A stretch of 64,000 nucleotides of DNA from Hemileia vastatrix (GCA_030280995.1 JASXTE010000012.1:13633501-13697500), one strand, 5' to 3'; positions 34,033 to 45,994 are shown, counted from the first letter of the stretch. Notes: a model not told the origin generated them from the sequence alone. A program made the numbers and translations.

Positions 34033-34292
34033 CACCACACAATATGGGGGCGGACTTGCTAGCGAGTCTGCAACCTTGGACCCAAACTCACCCCAGAGTG
34101 AACACACATTAAGCTATTGACAAAGGAACCATACAATCAGGGATGAAAACCACTCAGAAGAACAGTTTTAGGTGGGTTTTCAAGAAGAGTTCAGTACGGT
34201 TTTAATATGAGTTCAGTCTGAGTTCCATCTGAGTTCAATCTGAGTTCAGGTTGGCGTCTAGCTAGCAAGTCCACCCCCTATATTGTGTAGTG
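34033..34292 (-). mobile_element. 260-bp CACTA-like MITE in the satellite
   Basis: The ends are CACCACACAATATGGGGG and, inverted, CACTACACAATATAGGGGG. Inner blocks GGACTTGCTAGCGAGTC and TAGCTAGCAAGTCC match the family self-complementary motif. It is flanked by the perfect 3-bp duplication ACT (34030-34032 and 34293-34295). The subterminal halves match the two different ends of the 5.5-kb element, in the same orientation as the 886-bp copy. No coding capacity; it would need a transposase from elsewhere. Confidence 0.9.
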
Positions 34293-34295
34293 ACT

Positions 34296-34395
34296 TGTGA
34301 TCAGTTCTGGGGCAACTTCACTTTTATGGATCACCAAAAATCCAATTCCAAGACCATTAAAATACCTCATGGCATACATATTACCTCAAGTTTCC
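34296..34395. repeat. Satellite remnant beyond the MITE
   Basis: Continues the satellite phrases GTTCTGGGGCAACTTCACTT and ACCATTAAAATACCTCATGG found at about 33322-33400, showing that the MITE landed inside a satellite unit. Confidence 0.7.
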
Positions 34396-35159
34396 TGCCT
34401 ACCAATGATTATTTGTGCAATTCATGTGTGGGTCATTCATATTTCCTTGATTTGGGTTTATAAAATACCTGTATTTTCAGATTTATTGATATTTGTCAAA
34501 TAATCAAAAATTAAATCCTTAAAATTTTGTATTATTTTTTTCATTTTCATTTATGTTGACTACTTTCAGAATAAAGGCAAATCTGTTATATTTTTTGATA
34601 TATGTCAAGCTGCTTGAGACTCAGAAATAATGCTATATGGTGCCTTGGTTTTGATAAACCCATAATTACTTAAGAATTAAAATACATCATCTAATAACAT
34701 TTTCACAACTCTGTTTAAAGTTTTATGTCTGGCTTTGCATACTCTTAAAGGTGGTAATATGTCCATCATGTATTAGAAATATAGTTGGCCAAGTAAATGT
34801 AGGAAATTCAATTTTATTATATAAAAAGCATTGGAATCTAAAAATTATGTAGATATATTTTATGTTTGACAAATTCAAATACATTAGTTCTATACTGTCA
34901 TTATTTTTCAAAAAAATGTTTCAAACTTTTTTTTTTTACATTCACATTTTTTTAGGATAAATATATATCAAAAATATCATGTTTGAACCTTTTTTCATAA
35001 TGAACTGGGATAAGTTATATATTTTGTATCTTAAGGATATTTGCTTAATAGGATTATCATTTTTCTTATTTATTTTACATTGGTAAATTGGACTTAATTT
35101 ATAATAAAGAACATTAAAATTTATTTCTAATTGTAATTTCTACTTTACATACATGATCA
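34396..35159. other. AT-rich stretch, no gene seen
   Basis: AT-rich sequence. The minus-strand frame at 34723-34911 has no recognisable feature. Confidence 0.5.
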
Positions 35160-36827
35160 CAGGTATAGAAAAAATGATTAAGATGACGCTGCTCTATCAA
35201 GGGCTTCATTTACCTTGTTTAAATCAATCTCTGCTCATACACAAAGTTTTTCTCTCTCATTTACCGATAATTTTGCTAAAAAGTCTGATGAGTAGCAGTT
35301 TCTTGGAAGATATTTTTGGACATTCAATGTGCCGTCTACTGGAGCTGTTTTTTTGGATGACCAATTATAAGTTTTTGCCATTGATTTTTTCTGTGCATTT
35401 GTATGGGCCAATTTCATAGTCATTTTATCCATCTTTTCAAACATATCATTGAGAGTAGGATTTTTCCATCCAGGAATTAATCAGATTGGATCTTGGAAAG
35501 GTGTAGATGGGGCTTCTGTATCTGATGAAAAACTAGTATCATGGAAAAGTGATACAAATTGTGGCTTATCACTGCACAACTCCTTGCAAAGTCATAGAAA
35601 TATTTTCCAATCTGAATTGCAATCAAATGAGTAAAATACTTGCCATCATTAAAAATATTAGGGAATACATACCTTTGATTTATAGTGTTTTACTTGTGCC
35701 CTTATTCCTTATTGCTTTCTAATTGACTCAATATTCTTGGTTGTTTGATCTTTGAGCTTTTTGATATCCTTCCCCTTGTTGATCACCTATTGCTCAATGA
35801 TTATTTGTGTAAAACTTAGTTTTGATGGATCAATATTTTTCAACGTAGAGAGCCACTTAGTACAGTGGTCACATACCACACTACCCATAACTTGATTCCA
35901 AGGTGACTCAGAAAACTTTTTACATGTCCAATCAAAAGCTAGTTTTTAAAGTCCTTTCTCCTGTAGTTCTTGCTCCAAATTTTGTTTTGCTGATAGTGGT
36001 ATAGCAGCTCCTCCTTTCAGTCCTCAAGGCTCAGGTGCATGATGAGTTTGGGGAAGATGAACTCTTGCAAGTAAGAATGCAGCAGTATTGGTTAAAATAA
36101 ATTGGAAATCAGCTTCTTTAGGTGTGTATGGTGTTTGTTGAACCTCTCTTAATGCTATTTCCACAGTTTTTTGCTTAAATTCATACCAATATTTCCAATT
36201 GTGAAGTTCTTCAGGCGTTGTAGAATTAGGAAAATTAGATATAAGAGTTGGTCCACCTAAACAGAACTTCAAAAAGTGATATATATTTCAGTTAAGAGAA
36301 TTGGAACTCCTTGAGACTTCATTCCTTTTAAATTTGCTCTGGACCTTTTGTGAGTTTCACTCATTTTGTTGAGACTCAACATCAAGTATTCTACGCTGAT
36401 CAGCAGCACAAAGTATTAGAGTAGGGTTAACTGTAAATTTTTGTAATTTGAAATTAGTAAGCTTATTTTGTACTTGTACTATGATGAGTAGAAGAGGTTG
36501 GTTGTTGTGTGTTGGTGCCAAGAAATTGATTCAACAACTGAGTATCCCAATCTGCTCCTATATGATGTAAATTTTGTTCCTGAGTAACATTTGATTGTTG
36601 GCCACCAGGATTCGGGTTAACAGATGTTCCATAATTGTGTTGACTATGAGACGCTACTGGAGGCTGAGGCATAGTCTTAGCTGTACCTTGAGGAGGAGCA
36701 GGTCTAGGTTGCTGAGGGGGATCAGAACATAAACCATAACCAGAATGGTAAGGAGGAGGATTATTTCCACCACCAAAGCTACCGAATCTGGACTGTCAAT
36801 ATTCATTGCATCAAAACTATCAGCCAT
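35160..36827 (-). pseudogene. Decayed gene of unknown family, Gln/Pro/Asn-rich N-terminus
   Basis: Not recognised. It begins MADSFDAMNIDSPDS at 36827, shifts frame, and continues with a disordered Gly/Pro/Gln/Asn/Ser-rich region (SHSQHNYGTSVNPNPGG, ADWDTQLLNQFLG, about 36463-36780). Further down in one frame are ADQRRILDVESQQNE, GGPTLISNFPNSTTPEE, NWKYWYEFKQKTVEIA and QFILTNTAAFLLARVHLP (36024-36430), then VCDHCTKWLSTLKN (about 35850) and, in the last part, KTYNWSSKKTAPVDGTLNV (35235-35444). Many stops sit where CAA or CGA codons would fit. The complexity of these segments argues for a real former gene; whether host or transposon is unclear. Confidence 0.5.
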
Positions 36828-36839
36828 TCTGAGCTGTAT

Positions 36840-37353
36840 AAAAACAGATGAATGAAATTAATAGTCAGAAATTATACATGTAAAATATAAAAAATAAATC
36901 AGTTACATTTGTTAATGGTGATTTGATTATATGCTTTTTTAACCAAAAAAATAAAGTGAAAAAGTTGAGCTATTGGCTTCTTGAAAAATTTTGTGATATT
37001 TCTCAAGAATGATTTGAATATATATATCATTTTTTCAATGCAACCAAGGAAAAATATAATAATTGAATTCCTTTCAAAATTATCTTTTACATTTACTACA
37101 AAAATGTCTCAATAACAGCAGGCATTCTAAAGTTTGTAAAATTCCCATATTACTATTCTCTTAATGAATATTGAAGCTCTATAAATTTCATTTAATACCC
37201 TGCACCTAACTGTTTGGAGCATCTACCAAAAAAGTGCAAACTCTCTGAAGTATCACCAAGCCTAAATAATCCCAATCATATTAATTAAAAAAAATACCAT
37301 TTTATTAATTTCGTTACTTACCAATGTCTGCAATCCTACAGCTTTAAGGACGT
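36840..37353. other. AT-rich spacer before A2
   Basis: No gene seen. Bases 37350-37353 (ACGT) would be the left target duplication of A2; the right partner lies beyond the window. Confidence 0.5.
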
Positions 37354-38425
37354 TGTGGTCTTCCAAAATTGGCAGGGGCCTTTGTTGTGCGGTTTGGTGC
37401 TGTTTGTGCATGTCTTAATTGACATTGCTTGAAGAATTGTATGTTTTTCAGGATTTATTCCGTGAATATTTTGACTTCAGGTATGTGGCTACTACTATTG
37501 GATAGCCCCGGTTTTTCTCTACATTTCATGTCTTGTGGACATTTTTCATATTCTAAGTTTTAAGGGGCCATTTCCTCATATTTCATTATAAAAGATAGCT
37601 GTTTAATTTTGTTTTTTGTGTTTTACGGGCTAACCTTAAGTCTTAGGGTTAAGTGCTTAGTACCATTAGATAGGGCTAATTTGGCTCTACGTTTTATGTC
37701 ACAATGTTGTCATAGCTTAATTTTGTGTTTTAAGGGTTTTAGTAGTGGTAGTGCATTTTTCTAAGTAGATTAGATGTTTTTAGTGGTTTTCTGGCCTCAG
37801 GGAGGCGGGGCCGATGTCTGGCGGCCCAGCCACCTCTGTTTTAGGAGGTTGGGGAGCGCTTCTGAAGGGTTTTTTATTCAATTTGGCTAGTACAGGTGCC
37901 AAATGTGTTGCTGTGCATGGATTCTAGAGGGTGGTCTGTGTGTATTTACTGTATAAGACAGTTTGGGGAATCTCTAATTATCATACAACCATCCGGAGAT
38001 GATATCCTTGTTCCTCACTCAGTTTTCACTGTTGTTGGCCACAATTTGGCCATGTCTTGTTGCAAGTAAGTTCTTCATGTAACTTTACTAGCAACTATTT
38101 TCTCTGTTATAGTCTTGCAAGCTATAGCAAGTATCATTGCTATCTCTGGTGTGGATTTGCAACCTACATCAAGTATAATTGCCTTCTCTGGTGTGGACAT
38201 TGGTCTGCATTTCAGTTCTTTGGTCTGGTTGTCTGTCTGGGGACTACTTTCTTGGCTGATCAAGCAGTCAAGTGTATTAAAAAAGGGGCTTTTGGTAATT
38301 AGGAACCAATTTACTGTAGCAGGTAAATCTCACTTGTTTTTCTAAAGGTACAGGGGTTATTCTATCTGTTTTTACTCCAACTCCCTTGGTCAAGGCCTAT
38401 AGCTAGTACTATAGGATTGTCTACA
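37354..38425 (+). repeat. 5' LTR of A2
   Basis: 1072 bp from TGTGGTCTTCCAAAATTGG to GGATTGTCTACA. A GC-rich islet occurs at about 37797-37838 (GGAGGCGGGGCCGATGTCTGG). The U5 part has fewer of the 42-bp repeats than A1. Confidence 0.9.
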
Positions 38426-38429
38426 TTTC

Positions 38430-38447
38430 TGGCGCCCAAAATGGGGT
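38430..38447 (+). other. Primer-binding site of A2
   Basis: TGGCGCCCAAAATGGGGT, after a TTTC spacer following the LTR. It differs from A1 and A3 at two positions. Confidence 0.8.
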
Positions 38448-38518
38448 ATAGAACCTGGTAGTTCTTTGGAATCTCTGTTTTCTTTGTTTGGCTCTCTTTG
38501 CTGTTTTGTTCTGGAAGA

Positions 38519-39169
38519 ATGGCTTCTGGTTCTTCTATTCCTGTGGTGACTGTCAGTGGGGGGGATAGTCCTCCTGTTGTGATGGTTAGGGAGTGTGTTA
38601 GGATTAAAACTTGGAAAGGTACTAAGTTTAATTGTGAAGATGTGAAGTGGTTTCTATAGAAGTATGAAACTGCTGCTGGTGTGGATGGTGCTTCTTACCT
38701 GGACATGGTGAAGCAAATTATCTTCTTCACTGGTGATAGGGAAGTGGATAAGGAGGTTGTAGCCATGCATGGCTACAAGAAGATGGATTGGAAGTTGCTG
38801 TGTAGGGAGATGGTAGACAGATGGGGTGTCAGGTTCACTATGGTGGATCTGAACAAGGTTGTCAGTGAATGGAAATCCTTTGGTGGTGTTTGTAACTTGC
38901 ATAGTTACAGGAAGTTTCTGCTACAGTTTGATCCTGTGGTGGAATATTTGGTGGAAGTGGAGGAGCTGGAACATGAAAATGCTACCAAGGATGTTTTTTG
39001 GTCTGCCCTGGCTAGAGATGTCAGGATGGATGTGTTGAAGGAGCTGTCAAGGAAGGACTTGATGAAGACTCTTTATAATGGGGATCAGAAGTTTCCTGCC
39101 TTGGAAAAGGTTAAGGAGGCTGTGGAGGCCCATTTGAAGTTATTGGCTGTGGACACCTATCAGGAGGGG
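38519..39169 (+). pseudogene. gag of A2, N-terminal part
   Basis: It starts MASGSSIPVVTVSGGDSPP, matching the start in A1 and A3. A TAG at about 38657 replaces the Glu codon of the WFLEKYE segment. The rest (DGASYLDMVKQIIFF, CREMVDRWGVRFTMVDLNK) stays open until the insertion of element D after the codons for YQEG. It forms the capsid-like part that assembles the retrotransposon particle. Confidence 0.87.
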
Positions 39170-39962
39170 TGTCAAGGGGTCCTTTGATCTAGAAGATTTA
39201 TTCAAGGGTAATACAAGGATTTTAAGGGTTTTAATGGACTCTCAAAGACAAAGTACGTATTTCTTAATCTAATTGATTGTTTTTACTCAAATTATAAGAG
39301 GTGTTTGAATATTAATATATTTTATAGCTTAGAATTACCTTGATGTAAATACTAATGTTATAAATCATAGAAATAATGATTTGTTTATTGTAAGTGTAAT
39401 AAGTAAATAAGGAATGAATTTTATGAAAAGCACAAAAGTGAGGGCCTTTTATAGGCAAAACATGAGGGAATAAAAGACATGGATTTTACACCATCTACTC
39501 TAAGAATGTGAGAAAGAAGATGACTAAAAGGAGTATATATATGACATAAGAAAATAAATTAATTGGTATGTCAACAAGGGCATCAAATTTATTAGTAATA
39601 AAGTATGAGTTCCTTGGACTGTCACAATTAATTACATCACAATTAAATTAATTATATTAATTTCATGGAATTCCAGATCTCTCAATGAATTAATATAATA
39701 ATCTTAAGGTTTTTATATTATAAGTTTATTATTAAATTTTATTGCCAATCAACTATACTATTGAGCATGGTGTTAGGGAGTAAAAATGTATGGGACATTT
39801 ATTTACCTTAATTATTTATATAACTTAATATACTTAACTAGTTATTTGTAAGTAATACATAAGAAAATAATTAAATATTAATAAGTATTTTAAAAAGGCG
39901 TGGCTTCACCTTAGTAAAATAATTAATTATTTTAACAGGTAAGTCTAGTAGCCCGGCTGACA
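39170..39962 (-). repeat. 3' LTR of D
   Basis: Runs TGTCAAGGGGTCC to CCCGGCTGACA on the plus strand, 793 bp. In element sense it begins TGTCAGCCGGG. Confidence 0.92.
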
Positions 39963-39974
39963 CTCCCTCACTCT
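39963..39974 (-). promoter_or_regulatory. Polypurine tract of D
   Basis: CTCCCTCACTCT on the plus strand, read AGAGTGAGGGAG on the element strand, abuts the 3' LTR as expected for the plus-strand primer. Confidence 0.7.
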
Positions 39975-40010
39975 AAAAAAAACAATAAAAAAATGCTATG
40001 ATTTTTTCTT

Positions 40011-41165
40011 TTAATACTTTTTTAGTAGAGTAGGAGTATTAGATATCTCCTTCCCAGGTATCCAAGAATCATATTCAGATGATTTATTCTTGAATCTCAA
40101 TAAGTATTCTGTACCTTTTTCAGCAGTGACTATTCTGTCATACAGAATTTTTTCAATTTCTGCTGTTTCAGTGATCTCATTTGGGGTCTTCTTTGGTCTT
40201 CCCCTCCTTTTTGAAAATAAATCACTATTAGATGTGTAAGGTTTCAGAAGAGATATTGGAAAAACAGGATTTTTTCTGTCATATGGAGAATACAAAATAA
40301 CCTCAACTGCATTATCTTTAATCATTCTTCTGACAACAAATGGACCAACAAATGGATCTTTCAATTTTTTATTACCTTGTAAATTGAAGTGGACTGTAGA
40401 AATCAACACTTCATCACCCTTTTTAATAGTGTATTCTTTACGGGATTTGTCCCATATCTTCTTCTCATATTCAAATGATTTTTCAATACATTGTTGAGCA
40501 TGATTTCTGCACAATTGTTGCATTTGAAGAAAAGACTTTACACCAGGATGTATATCCAATTTAGGTATTTTGTTATTGAGAATTTGGGCAGGAGTATTTG
40601 GAACATATCCAATCCAGAGCTCAAAAGGCTTTCTTTGAGTAACAGAATGAACAGTGCTATTATAAGCAAATTCCAACCCAGGAAGTAAAGTAACCCAATC
40701 ATGAGTGAATCTGTCATTATCTTTATACTCAAGGCCAAAGACACAATACCTTCTTATCATGTCCTCTAAAGTCTGAATAATTCTTTCAGCTAAACAATCA
40801 GTCTGTGGATGATGGGCAGTAGAAAGTTTCAGGTCACAACCACAAACATCCATCAGAGACACCCAAAATTCAGAAGTAAATTTAGGATCTCTGTCAGAGA
40901 TTATGACTTTAGGAAAACCAGCAGTATTAAACATATGAGACCACCATAAGAATGCTAATTATTTAGTGGAAACATCCTTGTGGGTAGGGATAAATTTACA
41001 CATTTTAGTGAATCTGTCCACAACAACCCAACAAGAGTTATAACTGTATTTTCCAGCAATAGGTAATCCTGTTACAAAATCCATGTTTATTATCTGCCAT
41101 GGTGCATCAGGAGGTTCAATATTTTGCATTAATCCTGCTCTTTTACCAGTCAATCTTTTTGATTT
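40011..41165 (-). pseudogene. D pol, integrase core and C-terminal chromodomain
   Basis: The catalytic core is recognisable from PWQIINMDFVTGLP (first Asp region), VIISDRDPKFTSEFW (second Asp) and HHPQTDCLAERIIQT (Glu). It continues through a GPF module (LKDPFVGPFVVRRM) to a chromodomain-like tail (IEKILYDRI, EYLLRFKN, DSWIPGKEI), ending at 40011. Chromodomains of such elements can bind histone marks and bias insertion to heterochromatin. A TAA after DVSTK near 40957 and a stop after FESCDSC near 41166 break the frame. Confidence 0.9.
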
Positions 41166-42811
41166 TTAGCAAGAATCACAAGATTCAAAATATAATTTTG
41201 GGTCTTCAGACATATTAACCCACAAAGCAGTGTTCTTAATTCTGATCATGGTTTTTTCAAGATCAAAATGTCCAGCTAATATGTCATCATGACCAATTTT
41301 CAAGATGATTTCTCTCATAGAAGGAGGAATAACAATAACATTACTCAACTTTCTCCTATAATATAGAAATCCTTCATCTAAAGAAAATTTACCTTCTTCC
41401 AAAGCCTTCTGGTACTTTGGTTGAAGGGTTTTAATTAATGCTTGTATTGAAGCATTTTTTGGATCATTTAATATAGTGCATAACTTTTTCAAGTCAATGT
41501 CTTTATCATATGCATCCAGAATAAGCTGTAATAGCTCTTCCTCCATATCAACCACATATATCCCATGTATATGAATAATTTCATCCTCAGGATCATAAGC
41601 AGGATTAGAGTCATCATTTGGTAAAGGTAACCTTGATAACATATCCACATTTGAGTGAACAATACCAGCCCTATGAATTATTGTCATTCTTCCTCTGTAT
41701 TCTTGAACAGCTAACTGCCATATGAACATATGTCTGTTAGGTGTTTTCAAGCTTAAAAGGGATTTAACTGCACTTCAGTCAGTCACAAGTTCAAATTTCT
41801 GGTCATCTAGGTAATAATGTAGCTTCTCTAGAGCCCACACTACAGCTAAAAATTCCAATTGAGTAGCACGATATTTCAATTCACTATTTCTAAAGGTTCT
41901 TGAACTATAACAAATTACTACTTCTGAAACTTTATCATTTATCACTTGTTTTTGATGGAGGGAAGTACCAAGACAAATGAAACTGGAATCAGTGTACAAA
42001 ACAAATGGTTGATTAAAGTCAGGTAAAGCAAGAATTGGTGCTGACATCAAACAGTTTTTCATAGTGTCAGAGGCTCTTTGTCTTTCACTGTTCCAGACAA
42101 AAGCAACATCCTTTCTAGTTAATTGGGTAATGGGTAAAGCTATGACTTGGTAATTTTTAATATACTGTCTATAGTATCCACTTATTCCCAAAAAACTCTG
42201 GAGCTCCCTAACTGTAGTAGGATATTTCACCTTTTGTATGGCTGCCACTTTGTTTTGGTCAACACATATCTGTAAGCCTGAAACAACATGACCAAGAACT
42301 TTTAAAGAATGAAAACCAAATTTATATTTCTTCAAAGCAAGTGTCATATTTATTTCATCCATTTTCTGGAACACTTTACACAGGTGGTAAGATGGTCCTC
42401 AAATGTTTTTGAGAATATAATGATATCATCAATATAAACCATCAGCCATCCTTCAATTATCTCTTGATGGAATGTGTTATCCATGAATTTTTGGAAAACT
42501 GAAGGGGAATTTTTAGGGCCAAAAGGCATCCTAATATACTTGTAAATACCCATATGAGTAGCAATCATCAGAAAATTTTAAGAATTTTTCTCAACAGGTA
42601 CCTGGTGATATCCCTTTTTACCATCCAAACAGCTGATATATTTAGCACCCTGTAAAGTAGCATGTATAGAGCTTATTCTAGGTAAAGGGTAGATATCATC
42701 AACAGTATAAGTATTTAGTGCTCTATAATCACCACAAAACCTGGCTTTATCTTTCTCATAAGAAATTAGGACAGGTGAGATAACACAATATTTAGGTGTT
42801 TCAACTACCTT
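41166..42811 (-). pseudogene. D pol, reverse transcriptase and RNase H
   Basis: The reverse transcriptase runs from about 42811 down with ARFCGDYRALN, ISCLDGKKGYHQVPV, MPFGPKNSPSVFQ and the catalytic YIDDIIIFS (42350-42568). The connection follows (FLGISGYYRQYIKNY), then RNase H with VLYTDSSFICLG and RATQLEFLAVVWALEK (41775-42374). The linker and the zinc-binding part of integrase (GHDDILAGHFDLEKT, FESCDSC) end at 41166. Stops occur after VEKNS, KCSRKWMK and FELVTD. Confidence 0.9.
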
Positions 42812-43546
42812 TTAAATAATATTCATTTTTAAAAGGGTAGAGATATTGTCTACAATATCTTTTCTATTTGTGGGAGAAGCAGGATAAGGCTTCTTTTTTA
42901 AACTAGTTGGTATATCAGTTAATGGACAAGACAATGAAAGTTTCATTTCCTCTTTAACTAATCCCACTTCATGTGACCCATGAGCAAAGGCCATAGGAAA
43001 AGACTTTATCAAGTTAATGATGGAATCATCATCCTCACCAGAAAGTTGTTCTCCAAAAGAGGCATTGTCAATTTCAGACATAAGGGCATGCATTTCTTTT
43101 GTAGATATTCCTTTATATTGAACTACAGAATTACATGTGTTAAATTCTGGTTTTAATAATTTTTTGGAGGAAGAAATCTTAAATTTTCTTTTCCCATTCA
43201 TCCCCATTGTGAAACATTGGTTTGAAGGATCCAATTTTATGCCATACTTGGTTAAAATATCATTCCCTATAATAAACCAATTGCTTAAGTTATCATTTTT
43301 CATGACAACAAAATCACAAATAGCTCTTACAAAACCATGGTTATATTTAAAAAACACTGTGGCTTTGTATTTACCAATGAGGGACAAAACAGAACCATAC
43401 CCTGTCCAATTTTCAGAAATGATAGGCATCAGTTTTGATTTTTAGTCTTGATCCACTGAAGCAAGTGCTCTTTCAGATACTAGACTTCCTCCAGCTCCAG
43501 AATCCAGAACAACTTCAATGCTGGTTCCATTGATCAAGACTGGTGC
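42812..43546 (-). pseudogene. D aspartic protease and linker
   Basis: The active site is VVLDSGAGGSLVS, in the same frame as gag after one TAG (43547-43549). A further stop follows SVDQD. The remainder (ICDFVVMKND, FIIGNDILTKYGIKLDP) includes the hydrophobic-Gly motif typical of the C-terminal part of retroviral-type proteases, then a linker to reverse transcriptase. The protease cuts the Gag-Pol polyprotein. Confidence 0.87.
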
Positions 43547-44635
43547 CTAGAGAGGGGCAATAACAATTGAGCTATCCTCAATGTTCTTTATGATCTCAGA
43601 ATCCTCAACTTTAGATAAATCAATATTATCAACATCAATAGTATATAAAAAATGAATATCTTCTTCCAGCATCAAGATTTCTTGTTGAGATTCATATGAA
43701 ATATTGCTTGCACAATCACTTGAAGTATCATTCAGTGCTATTGGGTCATCAGCCTGCTCCTCTGTTTTTTCTACAAGATTTATCTTCTTGTCACAAACAT
43801 GGCCCTTCTGCCAAGGTTTGTTGCACTTGAAGCAAGTGTTTGTTGCATACTTTTTAGGTGTAACAGGGGCAGAAGGCTTCCCAACCTTTTCCAGAGGTTT
43901 CTGTTGGTAAGTTGAGGGTTTCTCCCAAGTGGTTCTAGGAATGAATCTTCTAGCATCATACTTGTTGTTTAGAAGAATCTCATTACAATTATTGATGAAA
44001 GAAGAAGGTTCTCTGGTGAACTCAGTCCTAGCCACTATCAAGTCTCTTAAAGACATTGGCAATTTATAAAGGATCCTGTCCTTCCATAACTCAAACTCCA
44101 GTTTTGGGTCCATAGCTCTTAAGATTTTTACAAGTTTCATTAAGAACTCAATAGGTTTATCAGTAGAAGAAATATATTTAGTTTCCTCATACTGCCTTTG
44201 TTGAGCCATCCTAAACTTGGAGCCCCCAAATTGTGCTTTAATTAATTTCTTTCAATCTTCCCATGAGTAAATATTCCCATCAAGGAGGACAGATTCATAC
44301 CACATTAGGGCTACATTGGTAAATAAAGAAATTAACTTAGACACAACTTCCTCATCTGGGAGTTTGTAAGTGTTTTTTAAGTTATAAATTCTGAAAATAA
44401 ATTGTTGCCAATCAGAAGAAGAATCACCATCAAATGTTGGATATTGGTCAAGTTTTGGCCAATTCTTTTGATTTGAAGGAGTCTCCTTAGTACTAGCTTG
44501 TTTCTGAGTAAGAAGCAGCTGTAACTTCTCCAATTGGGCTGTAATCTCATTGTTCAATACCTCTGTTGAAGATCCTGGTGCATCATCAATTTTTGATGGA
44601 AACTCAGTGGTATCAACAGGTATCTCTGGAAACAT
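43547..44635 (-). pseudogene. D gag with zinc knuckle
   Basis: A 127-codon part (44252-44635) with DQYPTFDGDSSSDWQQFIF and ALMWYESVLL, then after one stop a 220-codon part (43547-44209) with RQYEETKYISSTDKPIEFL. The knuckle is CFKCNKPWQKGHVC, of the CX2C ... GHxC kind seen in some Ty3 gag proteins. An acidic tail leads into the protease. The stop between the two halves follows the YSWED codons. Confidence 0.88.
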
Positions 44636-44746
44636 TTTTACTTTAGATGAAGTAGCTACAGGTAATATTTAAGCATCCTGCACTATATGTTCTTTTAAAG
44701 AGATGTCAGAATATTTTTGTTCATTCAACAATGAGTTCAATTTCTC

Positions 44747-45994
44747 TTAAATGGTTGTTAGTCTTTTTTTCATTCTTTGAAGACTAGATAAACTCTCATT
44801 GATGGTTGCAAAAGATAACTGATTTTTATTTTGAAAAGATGAATAATGGTCATTCAATCTCTTCAGATTCATCTTATCTATCTCCAGCTCCTGACAACAG
44901 ATAGATACAGTGTCTTTTAATTTGGACAAATCATTTTTGATATTTTGCCACAAAGAAACCTTCTTTTCATGAGTTGCTTTATAATTAAACAAATCATCAG
45001 AGACTTTCTGCAATTCACTCCTTAATGATTGATACCCTTTCTCAGTTAATAAACAATTAAACTTCTGAGTTAATTGCATATTGTTCATAATATAATTCTG
45101 CTTTGCAATAATATCTCTCAAATGATCATCATTAATTTTTACTACATCTGGAGTGATTCTAAATAAGGAAACAGAGTAACTTTCCAGACTCTCATAAAAC
45201 TCAGGGTCAAGAGTTTCATCAATTACAGCCATATCAGGGTAAATCATTGAAGTAGCAATTAAAAGTAAAGGATTAGATACATGAGTGATTTGTCTACTAC
45301 TCCCAGCCTCTACTGGTCTCAAGGTTTCATCTTCCCTCTCAGATTTACCTGAAGGAACAGAATCAGCTACAAGAAATGGCACTTGAGAATCAATAGAAGG
45401 GCTTACCAAGGTTTGCTGGGGAAGACCATATTGGATTTTATCCTTCTGACTCCTTGATATGGGTGAGGAGGTGTGGGGTTGACTTGGCTGGGTCTTGACG
45501 GACCTGCCTGAGGCAACTGATTCTGATTTTGAGACAGGTAGTCCCACTGAGTGTTTAACCAATCCCACTTTCTCTGGATGCTGAGGAGCCAATTGTTGAT
45601 GATCCCTGGGGGAAGAGGTTTCCTCTTCTCTTGAAGAAAGGAATCTATCTTTCTTACCTTTTCTTCCAGAGCATCTACTCTTGCCCTTACTCTCAAGTTT
45701 TCTGTACTTAGTTCCTTTATGTGAGTTGACAGATTCTTTACCTGTTGAGGCAATGACATCTTTTTTATTCTGAATCCTTTTGGAAGTTCTTCTGGGAGTT
45801 TTATTACAGGTTTCTGATCCTGAGTTGTGTCTACCAGGATTTCCACTTCTTCCATCTCCACATCCTGTTTGGGGCAAGGATTGATTAATTTGAGATATTT
45901 TTCTTGTCAAAGGAGAACTCACAGAAGTAGCCTCATCATAAGCAATTAAGTCTAGTTCCTCTTCACCTGCAGCAGAAACACTTTGGTCAGCCAT
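44747..45994 (-). CDS. D 5'-proximal ORF, coiled-coil gag-like protein
   Basis: An open frame of about 415 codons from MADQSVSAAGEEELDL (an in-frame upstream Met lies at 46027). The first third is acidic then Ser/Lys/Arg-rich. The C-terminal half is predicted by eye to be helical coiled coil (RSELQKVSDDLFNYK, QNIKNDLSKLKDTVS, NESLSSLQRMKKRLTT). It is the most intact frame of D and lies upstream of the knuckle-bearing gag, separated by about 110 bp with a frame break. It may be the N-terminal part of gag or a separate protein. A second long frame (45403-45861) overlaps it. Confidence 0.65.
   Translation of the reverse strand: MADQSVSAAGEEELDLIAYDEATSVSSPLTRKISQINQSLPQTGCGDGRSGNPGRHNSGSETCNKTPRRTSKRIQNKKDVIASTGKESVNSHKGTKYRKLESKGKSRCSGRKGKKDRFLSSREEETSSPRDHQQLAPQHPEKVGLVKHSVGLPVSKSESVASGRSVKTQPSQPHTSSPISRSQKDKIQYGLPQQTLVSPSIDSQVPFLVADSVPSGKSEREDETLRPVEAGSSRQITHVSNPLLLIATSMIYPDMAVIDETLDPEFYESLESYSVSLFRITPDVVKINDDHLRDIIAKQNYIMNNMQLTQKFNCLLTEKGYQSLRSELQKVSDDLFNYKATHEKKVSLWQNIKNDLSKLKDTVSICCQELEIDKMNLKRLNDHYSSFQNKNQLSFATINESLSSLQRMKKRLTTI
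45403..45861 (-). CDS. Overlapping ORF in D, 152 residues, coiled-coil/Trp-rich
   Basis: Open in another frame within the 44747-45994 ORF. It starts MEMEEVEILVDTTQDQKP, has heptad-like NLSTHIKELSTENLRVRARV and ALEEKVRKIDSFLQE, then WLLSIQRKWDWLNTQWDYL, and ends Pro-rich. It looks more protein-like than the frame it overlaps in this interval, which is low-complexity Ser/Lys/Gly. Either the real gag changes frame here because of old indels or both frames were used. Confidence 0.5.
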   Translation of the reverse strand: MEMEEVEILVDTTQDQKPVIKLPEELPKGFRIKKMSLPQQVKNLSTHIKELSTENLRVRARVDALEEKVRKIDSFLQEKRKPLPPGIINNWLLSIQRKWDWLNTQWDYLSQNQNQLPQAGPSRPSQVNPTPPHPYQGVRRIKSNMVFPSKPW

